A stretch of 64,000 bases of DNA from Kineococcus xinjiangensis (GTDB taxonomy: Bacteria; Actinomycetota; Actinomycetes; Actinomycetales; Kineococcaceae): assembly GCF_002934625.1 (NCBI RefSeq), contig NZ_PTJD01000001.1, positions 310,001-374,000 on the forward strand, read 5' to 3'. Both the position numbers and the translations under genes were made by a program. A model generated the notes under the pieces. That model saw nothing but the letters and a program-made list of their open reading frames with translations. It was not told the origin of the DNA and did not search any database. Positions 48,303 through 60,259 of this stretch are shown here, piece after piece; positions within the stretch are counted from its first letter, which is position 1; the number at the start of each line of letters is the position of its first letter.

Positions 48303-50081
<1,779 letters not shown>

Positions 50082-50083
50082 GG

Positions 50084-50109
50084 CCCGGCACCCCGCAAGG
50101 GGTGCCGGG
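50084..50109 (+). terminator. Hairpin between treS and mak
   Basis: CCCGGCACCCC and GGGGTGCCGGG form a perfect 11-bp stem with loop GCAA right after the treS stop. It may end or attenuate the glgE-treS transcript; mak then has its own -10 box TAGCTT at 50133-50138. Confidence 0.65.
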
Positions 50110-50145
50110 GCGCGAACCGCGCCGCACCTCGATAGCTTCTGGCGG

Positions 50146-51651
50146 GTGACCGAGCAGACGAGCACCTCCGCCATCGAGTCCACCCCCTCCGTCGTCCACG
50201 CCGAAGGGGGCAGCGGCCGGGTCGGCAGCGGTGAGGTCGCCGGGCCGGGCGCGGACGCCCTGTCCGGCCTGCTCACCGGCTGGCTGCCGCGTCAGCGCTG
50301 GTTCGCGCACAAGGGCAGCGCCGTGTCCGTGACGGGCATCGAGGTCCTGCCGCTGCCGGGGCCCGGCTCGGCCCGCGTCCTCCTCGCCTTCGTCACCACC
50401 TCCAGCGGCGGGGCGGGCGAGTCCGGTCCCCAGGTCGCGACCTACCAGGTGCCGCTGACCGTGCACCCCTCCCCCGCGACCGGGCTGGAGTCAGCCCTGG
50501 TCGGGGAGGTCGCCTCCGGCGACGTCACCGGCTGGGTCTACGACGGGGCGCACGACGCCGCCTTCGTGCACGCGCTCCTGGGCCTGATCGCCGACGGCGG
50601 CACCGCCGGCGCGCCGGAGGGCACCGCGGTGCACGGGGTCCGCCCGGCCAAGGGGCTGCCGATCCCCTCCGACGCGCGCAGCCGGGTGCTTCGCGGGGAG
50701 CAGTCCAACACCTCGATCATCGTGGAGGCCGACGGCGCCACCCCCCTGATCGCGAAGGTCTTCCGCGTGCTGCAGGCCGGCGACAACCCCGACGTCGTCG
50801 TGCAGGGCGCCCTCGCCGACGCCGGCTGCACCCGGGTGCCCGCCCCCGCCGGCTGGCTCGCGGGCGGCTGGTCCGACGCCGCCGCGCCCGGCGGGCGCGC
50901 CACCGGCCACCTGGCGTTCGTCACGGAGTTCCTGGCGGGCAGCGAGGACGCGTGGCGGGTGGCGTGCGCCGCGGTGGACGCCGACCGCGACTTCACCGCC
51001 GACGCCCGCGAGCTGGGCCGGGCCACGGCGGAGGTGCACGCCCTGCTCGCCGCGGTCCTGCCCACCGCCCACGCGACCGCGGAGCGCCTCGGCGCGCTCG
51101 CCGACGACCTCGCCGCGCGGGTGGCGTGGGCGACCAGCGAGGTTTCCGAGCTGCGCAGGTTCGGGCCGGGCGCGCGGGAGGTGGCCGACTCGGTGCGCGC
51201 CGTCCGCGACGCCCCGGACCTGCAGCGCGTGCACGGCGACTACCACCTGGGCCAGGTGCTGCACACCCCCGGACGCGGCTGGGTGCTGCTGGACTTCGAG
51301 GGCGAGCCGCTGCGGCCCCTCGCCGAGCGCAGCGGCCCGGAGATGGCGCTGCGGGACGTGGCGGGGATGCTGCGCTCCTTCGACTACGCGGGGCGCCACT
51401 CCGCCGTGGGCCACGACGACCCGGACCTGCACGCGCGGGCGCTGGCCTGGACGGACGCCAGCCGCGAGGCGTTCCTCGACGGCTACAGCGACGTGACCGG
51501 CACGGACCCCCGCGACATCGGGACCCCGTCGGCGCTGCTGCTGCGGGCGCTGGAGCTGGACAAGGCCCTGTACGAGGTCGTGTACGAGGCGCGCAACCGT
51601 CCCGACTGGCTGCCCATCCCGCTGTCCGCCGTCGAGCGGCTGCTCGCCTGA
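50146..51651 (+). CDS. mak: Maltokinase
   Basis: ATP-dependent kinase of 501 residues that makes maltose 1-phosphate for GlgE. N-terminal cap domain: LLTGWLPRQRWFAHKGSAVS. The aminoglycoside-phosphotransferase-like fold has SRVLRGEQSNTSIIV (nucleotide loop), LIAKVFRVLQAGDNPDV with the Lys, catalytic Asp in RVHGDYHLGQVLHTPGRG and metal site LLDFEGEPLRPL, then RDVAGMLRSFDYAG. Lengthened by a Ser/Gly-rich N terminus and an insert near residue 85. The GTG lies seven bases after TAGCTT, a leaderless start separate from treS. Confidence 0.94.
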   Translation: MTEQTSTSAIESTPSVVHAEGGSGRVGSGEVAGPGADALSGLLTGWLPRQRWFAHKGSAVSVTGIEVLPLPGPGSARVLLAFVTTSSGGAGESGPQVATYQVPLTVHPSPATGLESALVGEVASGDVTGWVYDGAHDAAFVHALLGLIADGGTAGAPEGTAVHGVRPAKGLPIPSDARSRVLRGEQSNTSIIVEADGATPLIAKVFRVLQAGDNPDVVVQGALADAGCTRVPAPAGWLAGGWSDAAAPGGRATGHLAFVTEFLAGSEDAWRVACAAVDADRDFTADARELGRATAEVHALLAAVLPTAHATAERLGALADDLAARVAWATSEVSELRRFGPGAREVADSVRAVRDAPDLQRVHGDYHLGQVLHTPGRGWVLLDFEGEPLRPLAERSGPEMALRDVAGMLRSFDYAGRHSAVGHDDPDLHARALAWTDASREAFLDGYSDVTGTDPRDIGTPSALLLRALELDKALYEVVYEARNRPDWLPIPLSAVERLLA

Positions 51652-51747
51652 GCGGGGTCGCCCGCCCGGGCCGGGCCGCCCACCGCGGGGCCCGGGCGCG
51701 GTGACCCGCTGTGGCGAGCCCGGGCGGACAGCGACAGACTGGCGCTC

Positions 51748-53943
<2,196 letters not shown>

Positions 53944-53948
53944 GGCAG

Positions 53949-54012
53949 CCACCGCCGCGCGGCGGTGGTGCGACGAAGGGGCCGGGTCCTGGTGGACCCG
54001 GCCCCTTCGTCG
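53949..54012. terminator. Tandem bidirectional terminator after glgB
   Basis: A perfect 20-base palindrome (53949-53968) is followed by a perfect 19-bp stem (53971-53989 with 53994-54012) with loop TGGT. They lie between glgB and the convergent M28 peptidase gene. Confidence 0.85.
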
Positions 54013-54113
54013 TCGTGCGGCCTCGGCGGCCGTCGCTCAGCGGTGCTCCCCGCGCTCGACGGGTCGCGCCGGTCGGCGGGTTTCCCCACCGGCCGGCGCG
54101 AGCGCCGTGGTGC

Positions 54114-55640
54114 TCAGTTGCTCGGGTGCCCGTGCGCGCTGTCGTAGCTCTGGGCCGCGGGGGCCCGGTTCGCCCGGCGGCTGAGGTCCTCGTAGAGACC
54201 GGTCCTGCTCACGGCCATCACCATCGTGGCGTGCGCGGCGGCGTCACCGAGCTCGCCGAGCGCCTTGGTGCTGATGTTCGTGATGTCGTCGCAGGCCTCG
54301 TGGTAGCACGGGTCGTACGCCACGCCCGCCTCGCCGCCGAAGACCTCCGCCTGCTCCACCGTCTTGATGCCCTCGGCGCCGCTGAAGAGGCCACCGGCGG
54401 GGATGCCCGCGGCGATGAACGGGCCGTAGTCCGACCGGCCGTCGAAGTCCGTGGGGACGGTGGCCATGTCCCGCGCGTCGAAGTAGTTGGTGAAGATGTC
54501 CTCGATCTCCCCCGATCCGGGCGGGCCCTCGGGAGCGGCCTCGCTGCTGTCGCCGTTGCCGTCGTAGACGAAGCGGACGTAGTTCGGCGAGCCGAGCATG
54601 TCGAAGTTGAGGTTGGCGTAGATGTCGCCGAGCTGGTCGTCGGTGAGGTGCTCGACGTAGTGCTCGGCGCCGAGCAGGCCCTTCTCCTCCGCGCCCCAGA
54701 ACGCGAACCGCACGCGCTGCTTGTTCTTGATGTTCAGCTCGGCCATCTCCTCGGCGATCTCGAGGATCGCCGCGGTTCCGCTGCCGTTGTCGTTGATGCC
54801 CGGGCCCTCGGCGACGGAGTCCAGGTGCGCCCCGACGACGATCGTCTTCTCGGGGTCGCCGGTCCGGGAGTCGGCGAGGACGTTGTAGGTCTCGCGGACC
54901 TCGGAGATCGTCTCGGTGAAGACGCGCACCGTGGTGGGGCCCTGCTCGACGGCGCCGTTGAGGGCCTGCGCGTCGGCGTAGCTCATGCCGACGACGGGAA
55001 GGTCTGCCGGGGCGCCGAGGGTGCCGCTGACGACGTCCTGGCGGCCCTCCTGGCCCTCGTTGAAGATGATGACGGCGGAGGCGCCGGCGGCGGCGGCGTT
55101 GGCGGCCTTCAGCCCGAACGGGCAGGTCCCGCGCTGGATCAGGGCGACGTTGCCCGCGGTGAACCCGGCGAAGTCCGATGCCTCGCAGCCGCTGGTCGTG
55201 CTGTTCGCCGCACCGGGCGGCGGGAACGTGAGGTCGACCCCCTGCACGGCGGCGGTGACGTCACCGCTGCCGGAGTAGTCGAACGTGGCCGTCTCGAAGG
55301 TCTTCGCCTCCGGCGTCACCATCGCCAGCTCGGCCTCGGCCGTGGCCTGGAAGAACGGGAAGTCGAACGCCTGCACGGTCACGTCGTAACCGGCGATCTC
55401 GAGGCGGCGCTTGACGTACTGCACGGACTGGTCGTACCCGGGCGTGCCCGAGGCCCGGGTGCCGCCGTTCTGGTTCGCGATGCGCTGGAACGCACGCAGG
55501 TGCGCCAGCATCCCGTTGATGGTGACGGCCTTGCGCAGGCGCTTGGTGTTCACCTCGTCGACCGCCATCGCCGGGGCGGTGGGGATGAGCACGGCCGATG
55601 CGGTGACGGCGGCAGCCGACAGGGCCAGAGTTCTCCGCAC
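54114..55640 (-). CDS. Secreted M28 aminopeptidase with PA domain
   Basis: 508 residues. A signal peptide (RRTLALSAAAVTASAVLIP ... AMA, cut before VDEVN) precedes a zinc aminopeptidase with an inserted protease-associated domain (NVALIQRGTCPFGLKAANAA). The metal ligands and catalytic acids are all present: IVVGAHLDSVAEG (His), INDNGSGTAAILE (Asp), FAFWGAEEKGLLGAEHY (Glu-Glu), NLNFDMLGSPNY (Asp) and DPCYHEACDDITN (His). The GTG at 55640 is chosen because AGGAGG lies seven bases upstream; an in-frame ATG at 55658 overlaps that site. A possible -10 box TAGGTT lies about 80 bases upstream. Confidence 0.93.
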   Translation of the reverse strand: MRRTLALSAAAVTASAVLIPTAPAMAVDEVNTKRLRKAVTINGMLAHLRAFQRIANQNGGTRASGTPGYDQSVQYVKRRLEIAGYDVTVQAFDFPFFQATAEAELAMVTPEAKTFETATFDYSGSGDVTAAVQGVDLTFPPPGAANSTTSGCEASDFAGFTAGNVALIQRGTCPFGLKAANAAAAGASAVIIFNEGQEGRQDVVSGTLGAPADLPVVGMSYADAQALNGAVEQGPTTVRVFTETISEVRETYNVLADSRTGDPEKTIVVGAHLDSVAEGPGINDNGSGTAAILEIAEEMAELNIKNKQRVRFAFWGAEEKGLLGAEHYVEHLTDDQLGDIYANLNFDMLGSPNYVRFVYDGNGDSSEAAPEGPPGSGEIEDIFTNYFDARDMATVPTDFDGRSDYGPFIAAGIPAGGLFSGAEGIKTVEQAEVFGGEAGVAYDPCYHEACDDITNISTKALGELGDAAAHATMVMAVSRTGLYEDLSRRANRAPAAQSYDSAHGHPSN

Positions 55641-55812
55641 GGGGATCCTCCTCAGCATCCCACCGGGAGGGACTGTCCGGAGAGGACGTCAGGAGTCCTC
55701 ACCCCCCGGTGGCTGGCGCAAACCTAACGTCACAACGCCGTCACTGAAACCCCACGAGGCGCAGAAGTTTTCCCGCGGATCACGTTCTCCGCCGGAAGAG
55801 CGGCGGCTGGGC

Positions 55813-56229
55813 TCACCCTGCGGTGCCCGGCCGGGCGGTCCTGCCCCGGGCCCTCGCCCCGGTGCGGCCGGGAGTCAGGACGCCGGGCGCGGCGCTCACC
55901 TCCGTCGTCAGCGCCCCCGTCACGACGTGGTCCTCGCCCGCGAGCAGGGCCTCGACGGCCTGCCCGGCGGCCTGGGCGGCGTCGTCCGTGCGCTCCGTCG
56001 CCCCCAGGGCGCTGTCGGTCAGGTCCGCCCGGTCGAAGAACTCCGAGTGGGTGGGGCGGGGCATGAAGGCGGTCACGGTGACGCCGGCCTGCTCCGGTTC
56101 CGCCCCGATCGACCGGGCGAAGGCGTGGACGAAGGCCTTGGAACCGGAGCAGAAGGCCTGGTGGGCCGAGGGGATCCGCGCCGCGATCGAGGAGGTGACG
56201 AGGATCCGGCCCTTGCCGCGCGCCGCCAT
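55813..56229 (-). pseudogene. Truncated short-chain dehydrogenase (3' fragment, catalytic Tyr lost)
   Basis: An open frame of 138 codons matches only the second half of an SDR enzyme: RGKGRILVTSSIAARIPSAH, KAFVHAFARSIGAEPEQAG, VTVTAFMPRPTHSEFFDRAD. The Rossmann first half with the glycine motif is absent upstream, where other frames give no SDR homology. The catalytic Y-x3-K reads CSGSK, with Cys in place of Tyr, and the C-terminal tail is low-complexity. It is best read as a decayed gene. It is a different SDR type from the fragment at 20.8-21.0 kb. Confidence 0.75.
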
Positions 56230-56349
56230 GTCCGCGGCCGGTGCGGTCGCCCCCCTTCCCCGCCGCGCGGACCATGCGGGCGGCCGAGCTGCCCGTCCGC
56301 ACCGGTGCCGCCCGCGGGTCCGATCCGCGGGCGGAGCCTCAGCCCTGCG

Positions 56350-57315
56350 TCAGAACAGCGCCCGCGACAGCGCGGTGCGGGCCTTCGCGACCCGCTCGTC
56401 GTCGGCACCGACCACGGTGAACAGGTCCACCAGGTGCGCCCGCGCCGCCTCCCGCTCGTCCCCGCCGGTGCTGCGCACCAGCTGCAGGAGCCGGCTGAAG
56501 GCGTCCTCCACGTGCCCGCCGAGCACGTCCAGGTCGGCGGCCAGCGCCTGGGCGCGGACGTCGGCCGGGGCGTCGGCCGCCGCGCGGCGCACCTGCGCGA
56601 GGTCCGCGCCGCGGGTGCGCTGCAGCAGGCGCACGCGGGCGAGGCCGGCGATCGCCTCGTCGTCGCGGGGGTCGCTCGCCAGGGCGCGCTGGTAGGCGTC
56701 CGCCGCGGTGTCGACGTCCCCGGCGGCCAGGGCCTCCTGCGCCTCCAGGTGCAGGGGCGGCAGGGGCGGCTCGGCCGGTGCGCCCGCCGTCTCCGCGCCA
56801 GCCGCCACGTCGATGCGGCCGGTGACGCCGTTGGCCTCGGCCACGCGCAGCACCTCGGCGATGACCTGCTCGACCTGCTCGCGCGGGTAGGGGCCCTGGA
56901 ACAGCGGGACCGGCTGCCCGCGGACGACCGCCACGACGAGCGGGGAGTCCGTCTGGAAGGCCTGCGCCAGCCGGGGGTGGGCGTCCATGTCGACGTTGGC
57001 GAGCAGCAGGCGCCCGCCCTGGGCCACCACCACCTCGCGCAGCACCGACGTCAGCTCGCCGGAGCCCGCGAAGCGCGCGGAGTGCAGGTTGACGACGACG
57101 GGCACGGTGACCGACTGCTGGACGACGTCGGCGAAGGTCTCCTCGTTGACGTCGACGACGAGCACGTCGGCGGCAGCGTCGGCGGGGGCGGCGTCCTGCC
57201 CGGCCGGCGGGCGCACGGCCTGCTCCCGCCGGGAGCTGCGTGCCGCGAGCGCCGAGAGGTCCACGGCACCGCGCAGGTTCAGCCCCCCGCCGGGGGGCGT
57301 CGGTCGCTGCGTCAT
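56350..57315 (-). CDS. CnoX/YbbN-like thioredoxin-fold protein with TPR region
   Basis: 321 residues, cytoplasmic. The thioredoxin-like domain (about 45-165: VLVVDVNEETFADVVQQS, VPVVVNLHSARFAGSGE, LLANVDMDAHPRLAQAF) lacks the CxxC active site, and there is no cysteine in that loop, so it cannot act as a disulfide reductase. The C-terminal half is helical and TPR-like (LEAQEALAAGDVDTAADAYQ, RALASDPRDDEAIAGLARV). This is the layout of the chaperone CnoX/YbbN, which holds clients for GroEL or DnaK. GAAGG lies before the ATG. Actinobacterial relatives often lack the cysteines. Confidence 0.88.
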   Translation of the reverse strand: MTQRPTPPGGGLNLRGAVDLSALAARSSRREQAVRPPAGQDAAPADAAADVLVVDVNEETFADVVQQSVTVPVVVNLHSARFAGSGELTSVLREVVVAQGGRLLLANVDMDAHPRLAQAFQTDSPLVVAVVRGQPVPLFQGPYPREQVEQVIAEVLRVAEANGVTGRIDVAAGAETAGAPAEPPLPPLHLEAQEALAAGDVDTAADAYQRALASDPRDDEAIAGLARVRLLQRTRGADLAQVRRAAADAPADVRAQALAADLDVLGGHVEDAFSRLLQLVRSTGGDEREAARAHLVDLFTVVGADDERVAKARTALSRALF

Positions 57316-57402
57316 CTTCGCGAGTCCTTCCGACCGTGCCCGGGGTCCGGGCGCTCGACCAGGAAGCCTCTCACGGGCCCGCGCAGCCGGATCGGCGAGG
57401 TC

Positions 57403-58419
57403 TCAGGTCGCCTCGACCGCGACGGGGCCGTGCTGGGCCGCCACCACCCGCACGGGACCGGAGCCCGCGGGCGGCACGGCGAAGGCCATGACCTCCACCC
57501 AGCGGCGGGTGGCGCCGCGCACGGCCTCCCGGCCCGCGAGCGCGGCGAAGACGGGGGCGAGGCGACCGGTTCCGGCCTCCGGCGGCAGCGAGTGCGTGAC
57601 CGACCAGTCGTAGGCCGCCATCACCAGCGCACCGCCGTCGTCGGTGCGCGCCGCCACGACCGATCCCGGCACCAGGGCCCGCTCCTGCGCGTAGGTGCCC
57701 CCCGCGGCGCGCACGGCCTCTGCGTCGGCGCGGGTCACCACCGCCACCTCGCTGCGGTAGGAGTCCTCGGCGAACTCGGCGGCGTGCAGGCTGTCCGGCC
57801 CCCGCAGCAGGACGTCGGCGTAGCGCTGCGCCACCTCCGAGGGCGCGGCGGCGAGCCCGGCCGCCCCCTCGGGGTCGACCGCCTCCACCCCGGCGGCGGG
57901 CGATCCGGCCGGCTGCAGGCTCACCCCCGACAGCAGCGACGGGCTCGCCCACAGCCGGTACGGCTCCCGCGCCGACTCCGAGCGCAGCAGCGCCAGCGAG
58001 GGCAGCCGGTCCGGACCCGGCTGCGTCACCGTGATGAGCCAGCGCGGCCAGCCCTCCTGCCGGGGCACGAAGGCGGACAGGGGTTCGAGGACGTCCGCGC
58101 CGTAGGCCGGACCGGCCGGGGCCCCGGCGCGGGCGGCGGCGTAGCGGGCGCTGCGCAGCGCCAGTTCCGGCCCGGCGACGCGCTCCGTCAGCAGCGCCGG
58201 GTCCGCCGCGGCGTCGGCGTCGGCCACCGCCTCGACGGCCGCCTGCGAGATGCGGGTCGCCTGCTCGGGCGTCACCACCGGACGGGGGGCGGCGGTCTCC
58301 ACCTGTGCCTGCGGCACGGGCGTCGGGGCGCAGCCGGCCAGCAGGACACCGGTCGAGAGGAGGCCCCCCGCGCGGGTGACGGCTCCGCGGCGGGCGCGGG
58401 AGGTGGGCGCGACGGTCAC
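57403..58419 (-). CDS. Lipoprotein, DUF8094-like
   Basis: 338 residues. An N-terminal signal ends in the lipobox LLAGC (near residue 29), then a short Pro/Thr linker. The body shows paired segments: ISQAAVEAVADADAAADPAL, RVAGPELALRSARYAAARA, WPRWLITVTQPGPDRLPSLA, LALLRSESAREPYRLWASP, then AQRYADVLLRGPDS and a second half ending in RWVEVMAFAVPPAG. It resembles an uncharacterised actinobacterial lipoprotein family. Its GTG overlaps the stop of the preceding membrane-protein gene (GTGA), so the two are co-expressed and may work together at the cell surface. Confidence 0.78.
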   Translation of the reverse strand: MTVAPTSRARRGAVTRAGGLLSTGVLLAGCAPTPVPQAQVETAAPRPVVTPEQATRISQAAVEAVADADAAADPALLTERVAGPELALRSARYAAARAGAPAGPAYGADVLEPLSAFVPRQEGWPRWLITVTQPGPDRLPSLALLRSESAREPYRLWASPSLLSGVSLQPAGSPAAGVEAVDPEGAAGLAAAPSEVAQRYADVLLRGPDSLHAAEFAEDSYRSEVAVVTRADAEAVRAAGGTYAQERALVPGSVVAARTDDGGALVMAAYDWSVTHSLPPEAGTGRLAPVFAALAGREAVRGATRRWVEVMAFAVPPAGSGPVRVVAAQHGPVAVEAT

Positions 58420-59147
58420 GAGCGGTGGCCCCGTGCCGTCGAGCCGGCGCGGCGGGCGGCGGGGTCCCTCACGTCGATCACGGTCCTTCCGGAGGCGACG
58501 GCAGGGCGACGCCGCTGCCCGGCCCGCAGGGGCCTGTGCGGGCGCGCCGGCCGCCGGAGCAGGAGCAGGGCGAGGCCCAGGAGGAGGGCGGCGCTGCCGG
58601 CGGTGGCGAGCGGCCTGGCCGCGGCGTGCTCGGCGGCAGCACCGGTCCGCGCCCACTCCATCCGCACGGTGGCCGGAGCGGGGGCGACGCCGTCGGTGGC
58701 GGCGACGACCAGGTAGCGGCCGGGGCGGCGGGGCCAGTCGAGGGTGGCGCGGCCGGCGGCGGCGGACTGCGCGATCCAGATGTCGGCGAGGCGGGGGTCG
58801 GCGGCCTCCCGCCCCGGCACCGTGCGGGCTCCCAGGACGTGCCCGGTCCCGGTCTCGGTCAGACCGGTCACCTCGCTGTGGTGCGCGTCCTGCAGCCACT
58901 CGCGCACCTCCGACTCGCGGGCGACGCCGAGGAAGACGTCGCGGCCGTCCGCCACGGCGGTGACCCGCACCCGCGGCCCGGTCAGCTCCAGCACGCCCGG
59001 TGCGCTGACGACGGCGACGCCCGGGTCGCCGAGGTCGGCGACCGCGGCCAGCGTCGGCGGTGGCCGGAGGACGGTGGCCAGGAGCGCGCCGGCGACGAGC
59101 CCGCCGAGACCGGCGAGCACGAGCAGCCAGGCGATGACGCGGTGCAC
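58416..59147 (-). CDS. Bitopic membrane protein of unknown function
   Basis: 243 residues with two membrane segments, near the N terminus (VIAWLLVLAGLGGLVAGALL) and near the C terminus (GSAALLLGLALLLLRRP), and an outside domain of about 150 residues between them (VLELTGPRVRVTAVADGRDV, FLGVARESEVREWLQDAHHS). The tail is Arg-rich and cytoplasmic. The GTG is preceded by GGAGGAG at five bases. It is coupled to the downstream lipoprotein by a four-base overlap. I do not recognise the family. The pair recurs in actinobacteria as far as I can recall. Confidence 0.75.
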   Translation of the reverse strand: MHRVIAWLLVLAGLGGLVAGALLATVLRPPPTLAAVADLGDPGVAVVSAPGVLELTGPRVRVTAVADGRDVFLGVARESEVREWLQDAHHSEVTGLTETGTGHVLGARTVPGREAADPRLADIWIAQSAAAGRATLDWPRRPGRYLVVAATDGVAPAPATVRMEWARTGAAAEHAAARPLATAGSAALLLGLALLLLRRPARPHRPLRAGQRRRPAVASGRTVIDVRDPAARRAGSTARGHRS

Positions 59148-59333
59148 GGCGCTCCTCCGGTCGTCGGCGGTCCACCGGGCGGGCGCCGGTGGGGCGGGAT
59201 GAGGTACTGCCGGCTGACGAGGATAGGCGCTGGCGCGCCCGGGGACAGGCGTCGCGGCGGGCGGGGTGGGTGAACTCCTGTCCCGCGCGGCCCTCCGCAC
59301 CCGGTGCGGATCACGCTTCCCTGGGAGTAGTTG

Positions 59334-59347
59334 CATCTTCAAAGATG
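59334..59347 (+). promoter_or_regulatory. Operator-like inverted repeat in the doxX promoter
   Basis: CATCTT-CA-AAGATG is an inverted repeat with 6-bp arms; wider flanks TAGT-n-CATCTT and AAGATGTACTA extend the symmetry. It lies inside the spacer of a plausible promoter TAGTTG (59328-59333), 17 bases, TACGGT (59351-59356). It resembles MarR-family operators, so repression is likely, but no marR gene is adjacent. Confidence 0.6.
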
Positions 59348-59407
59348 TACTACGGTCCTCAACGACCGCCCGGTGGCCGCCACCGGACCCGACCCGAGGA
59401 GCCCGCC

Positions 59408-59845
59408 ATGAGCACCGCAACCCGTGCCACCGCCACCGCACCGACCATCACCGGGACCGCCGCCTACGCCCCGCTGCTGCTGCGCCTCGCCGCCGGCGGC
59501 CTGATGCTGCTGCACGGCCTGCCCAAGCTCGGCGGCATCGCCGGCGTCCAGGGCATGGTCGCCGGGATGGGCGTCCCCGCGCCGGGCCTGGTCACCTGGC
59601 TCGTCGTCGGCGGCGAGATCGGTCTCGGCGTCCTGCTGCTCGCGGGGCTGCTCACCCGCGTCGCGGGGGCGCTCCTCGCCGTGCAGATGGCGCTCTACGT
59701 GGTCCTCGTGCACGCCCCGCAGGGCCTGCTCACCCCGTCAGGGCTCAACGGCGAGCACGCCGTCCTCCTCGGCGTCATCGGAGCGGCGCTCGCGCTCACC
59801 GGAGCGGGCGGGGCGTCCCTCGACCGGGCACGCGGTCGCGCCTGA
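59408..59845 (+). CDS. DoxX family membrane protein
   Basis: 145 residues with four predicted membrane helices: LLLRLAAGGLMLLHGLPKLG, LVTWLVVGGEIGLGVLLLAG, VAGALLAVQMALYVVLVHAP and AVLLGVIGAALALTGAGG. RLAAGGLMLLHGLPKL and the helix-2 Glu (GGEIGLGVLLL) are DoxX hallmarks. The family is tied to redox or thiol stress in some bacteria, but the role here is unknown. CGAGGAG lies about eight bases before the ATG. An operator-like repeat in the promoter suggests inducible expression by a MarR-type factor. Confidence 0.88.
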   Translation: MSTATRATATAPTITGTAAYAPLLLRLAAGGLMLLHGLPKLGGIAGVQGMVAGMGVPAPGLVTWLVVGGEIGLGVLLLAGLLTRVAGALLAVQMALYVVLVHAPQGLLTPSGLNGEHAVLLGVIGAALALTGAGGASLDRARGRA

Positions 59846-59879
59846 CCCACCGCGCGCGGGCGTGCCCGGGCAGGTGCCG

Positions 59880-60221
59880 TCACTGCCCCCGGCCGGGCTC
59901 CCCGCTCACCCGCTCGACGGCCGCCTCGAGCCGGTCGAGCTTGCCCTGCAGCTCCCCCGTGGCGCCCGCGCGGATGTCGGCCTTGAGCACCAGCGACACC
60001 CGGCTGCCGTGCCGGGCCACCGCCTCGCAGGCGCGGCGCACGACGTCCATGCACTCGTCCCACTCGCCCTCGAGGGTGGTGAACATCGCGTCGGTGCGGT
60101 GCGGCAGGCCGGACTCGCGCACGACGAGCACGGCGTCGGCCACCGCGGCCGAGACGGAGTCGGCCGGGGCGCCCGCGGGCACCTGGCCACCGGACGGGGC
60201 GACGGAGAACGCGACCAGCAT
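59880..60221 (-). CDS. MTH1187/YkoF-family thiamine-binding protein
   Basis: 113 residues of the MTH1187-like ferredoxin fold: MLVAFSVAPSGGQ at the start, SVSAAVADAVLVVRESGLPH, TDAMFTTLEGEWDECMDVVR and RVSLVLKADIRAG. These small proteins bind thiamine or related ligands and form tetramers; whether it serves thiamine homeostasis here is not shown by neighbours. The ATG lies six bases after TAGCGT (60233-60228), a leaderless start between ureC and doxX. Confidence 0.88.
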   Translation of the reverse strand: MLVAFSVAPSGGQVPAGAPADSVSAAVADAVLVVRESGLPHRTDAMFTTLEGEWDECMDVVRRACEAVARHGSRVSLVLKADIRAGATGELQGKLDRLEAAVERVSGEPGRGQ

Positions 60222-60259
60222 GCCGCCACGCTAGCCCGCCGCGCCCCGCGGCGGCCTCC

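Noticed and set aside
55641-55658. ATG at 55658 as start of the M28 peptidase
   Set aside because: It overlaps the AGGAGG that is ideally placed for the GTG at 55640, and the shorter form gives a normal signal peptide.
55730-56302. A 190-codon minus-strand frame starting at 56302
   Set aside because: It is the shifted frame of the SDR remnant; the translation is Arg/Gly-rich and has no homology pattern.
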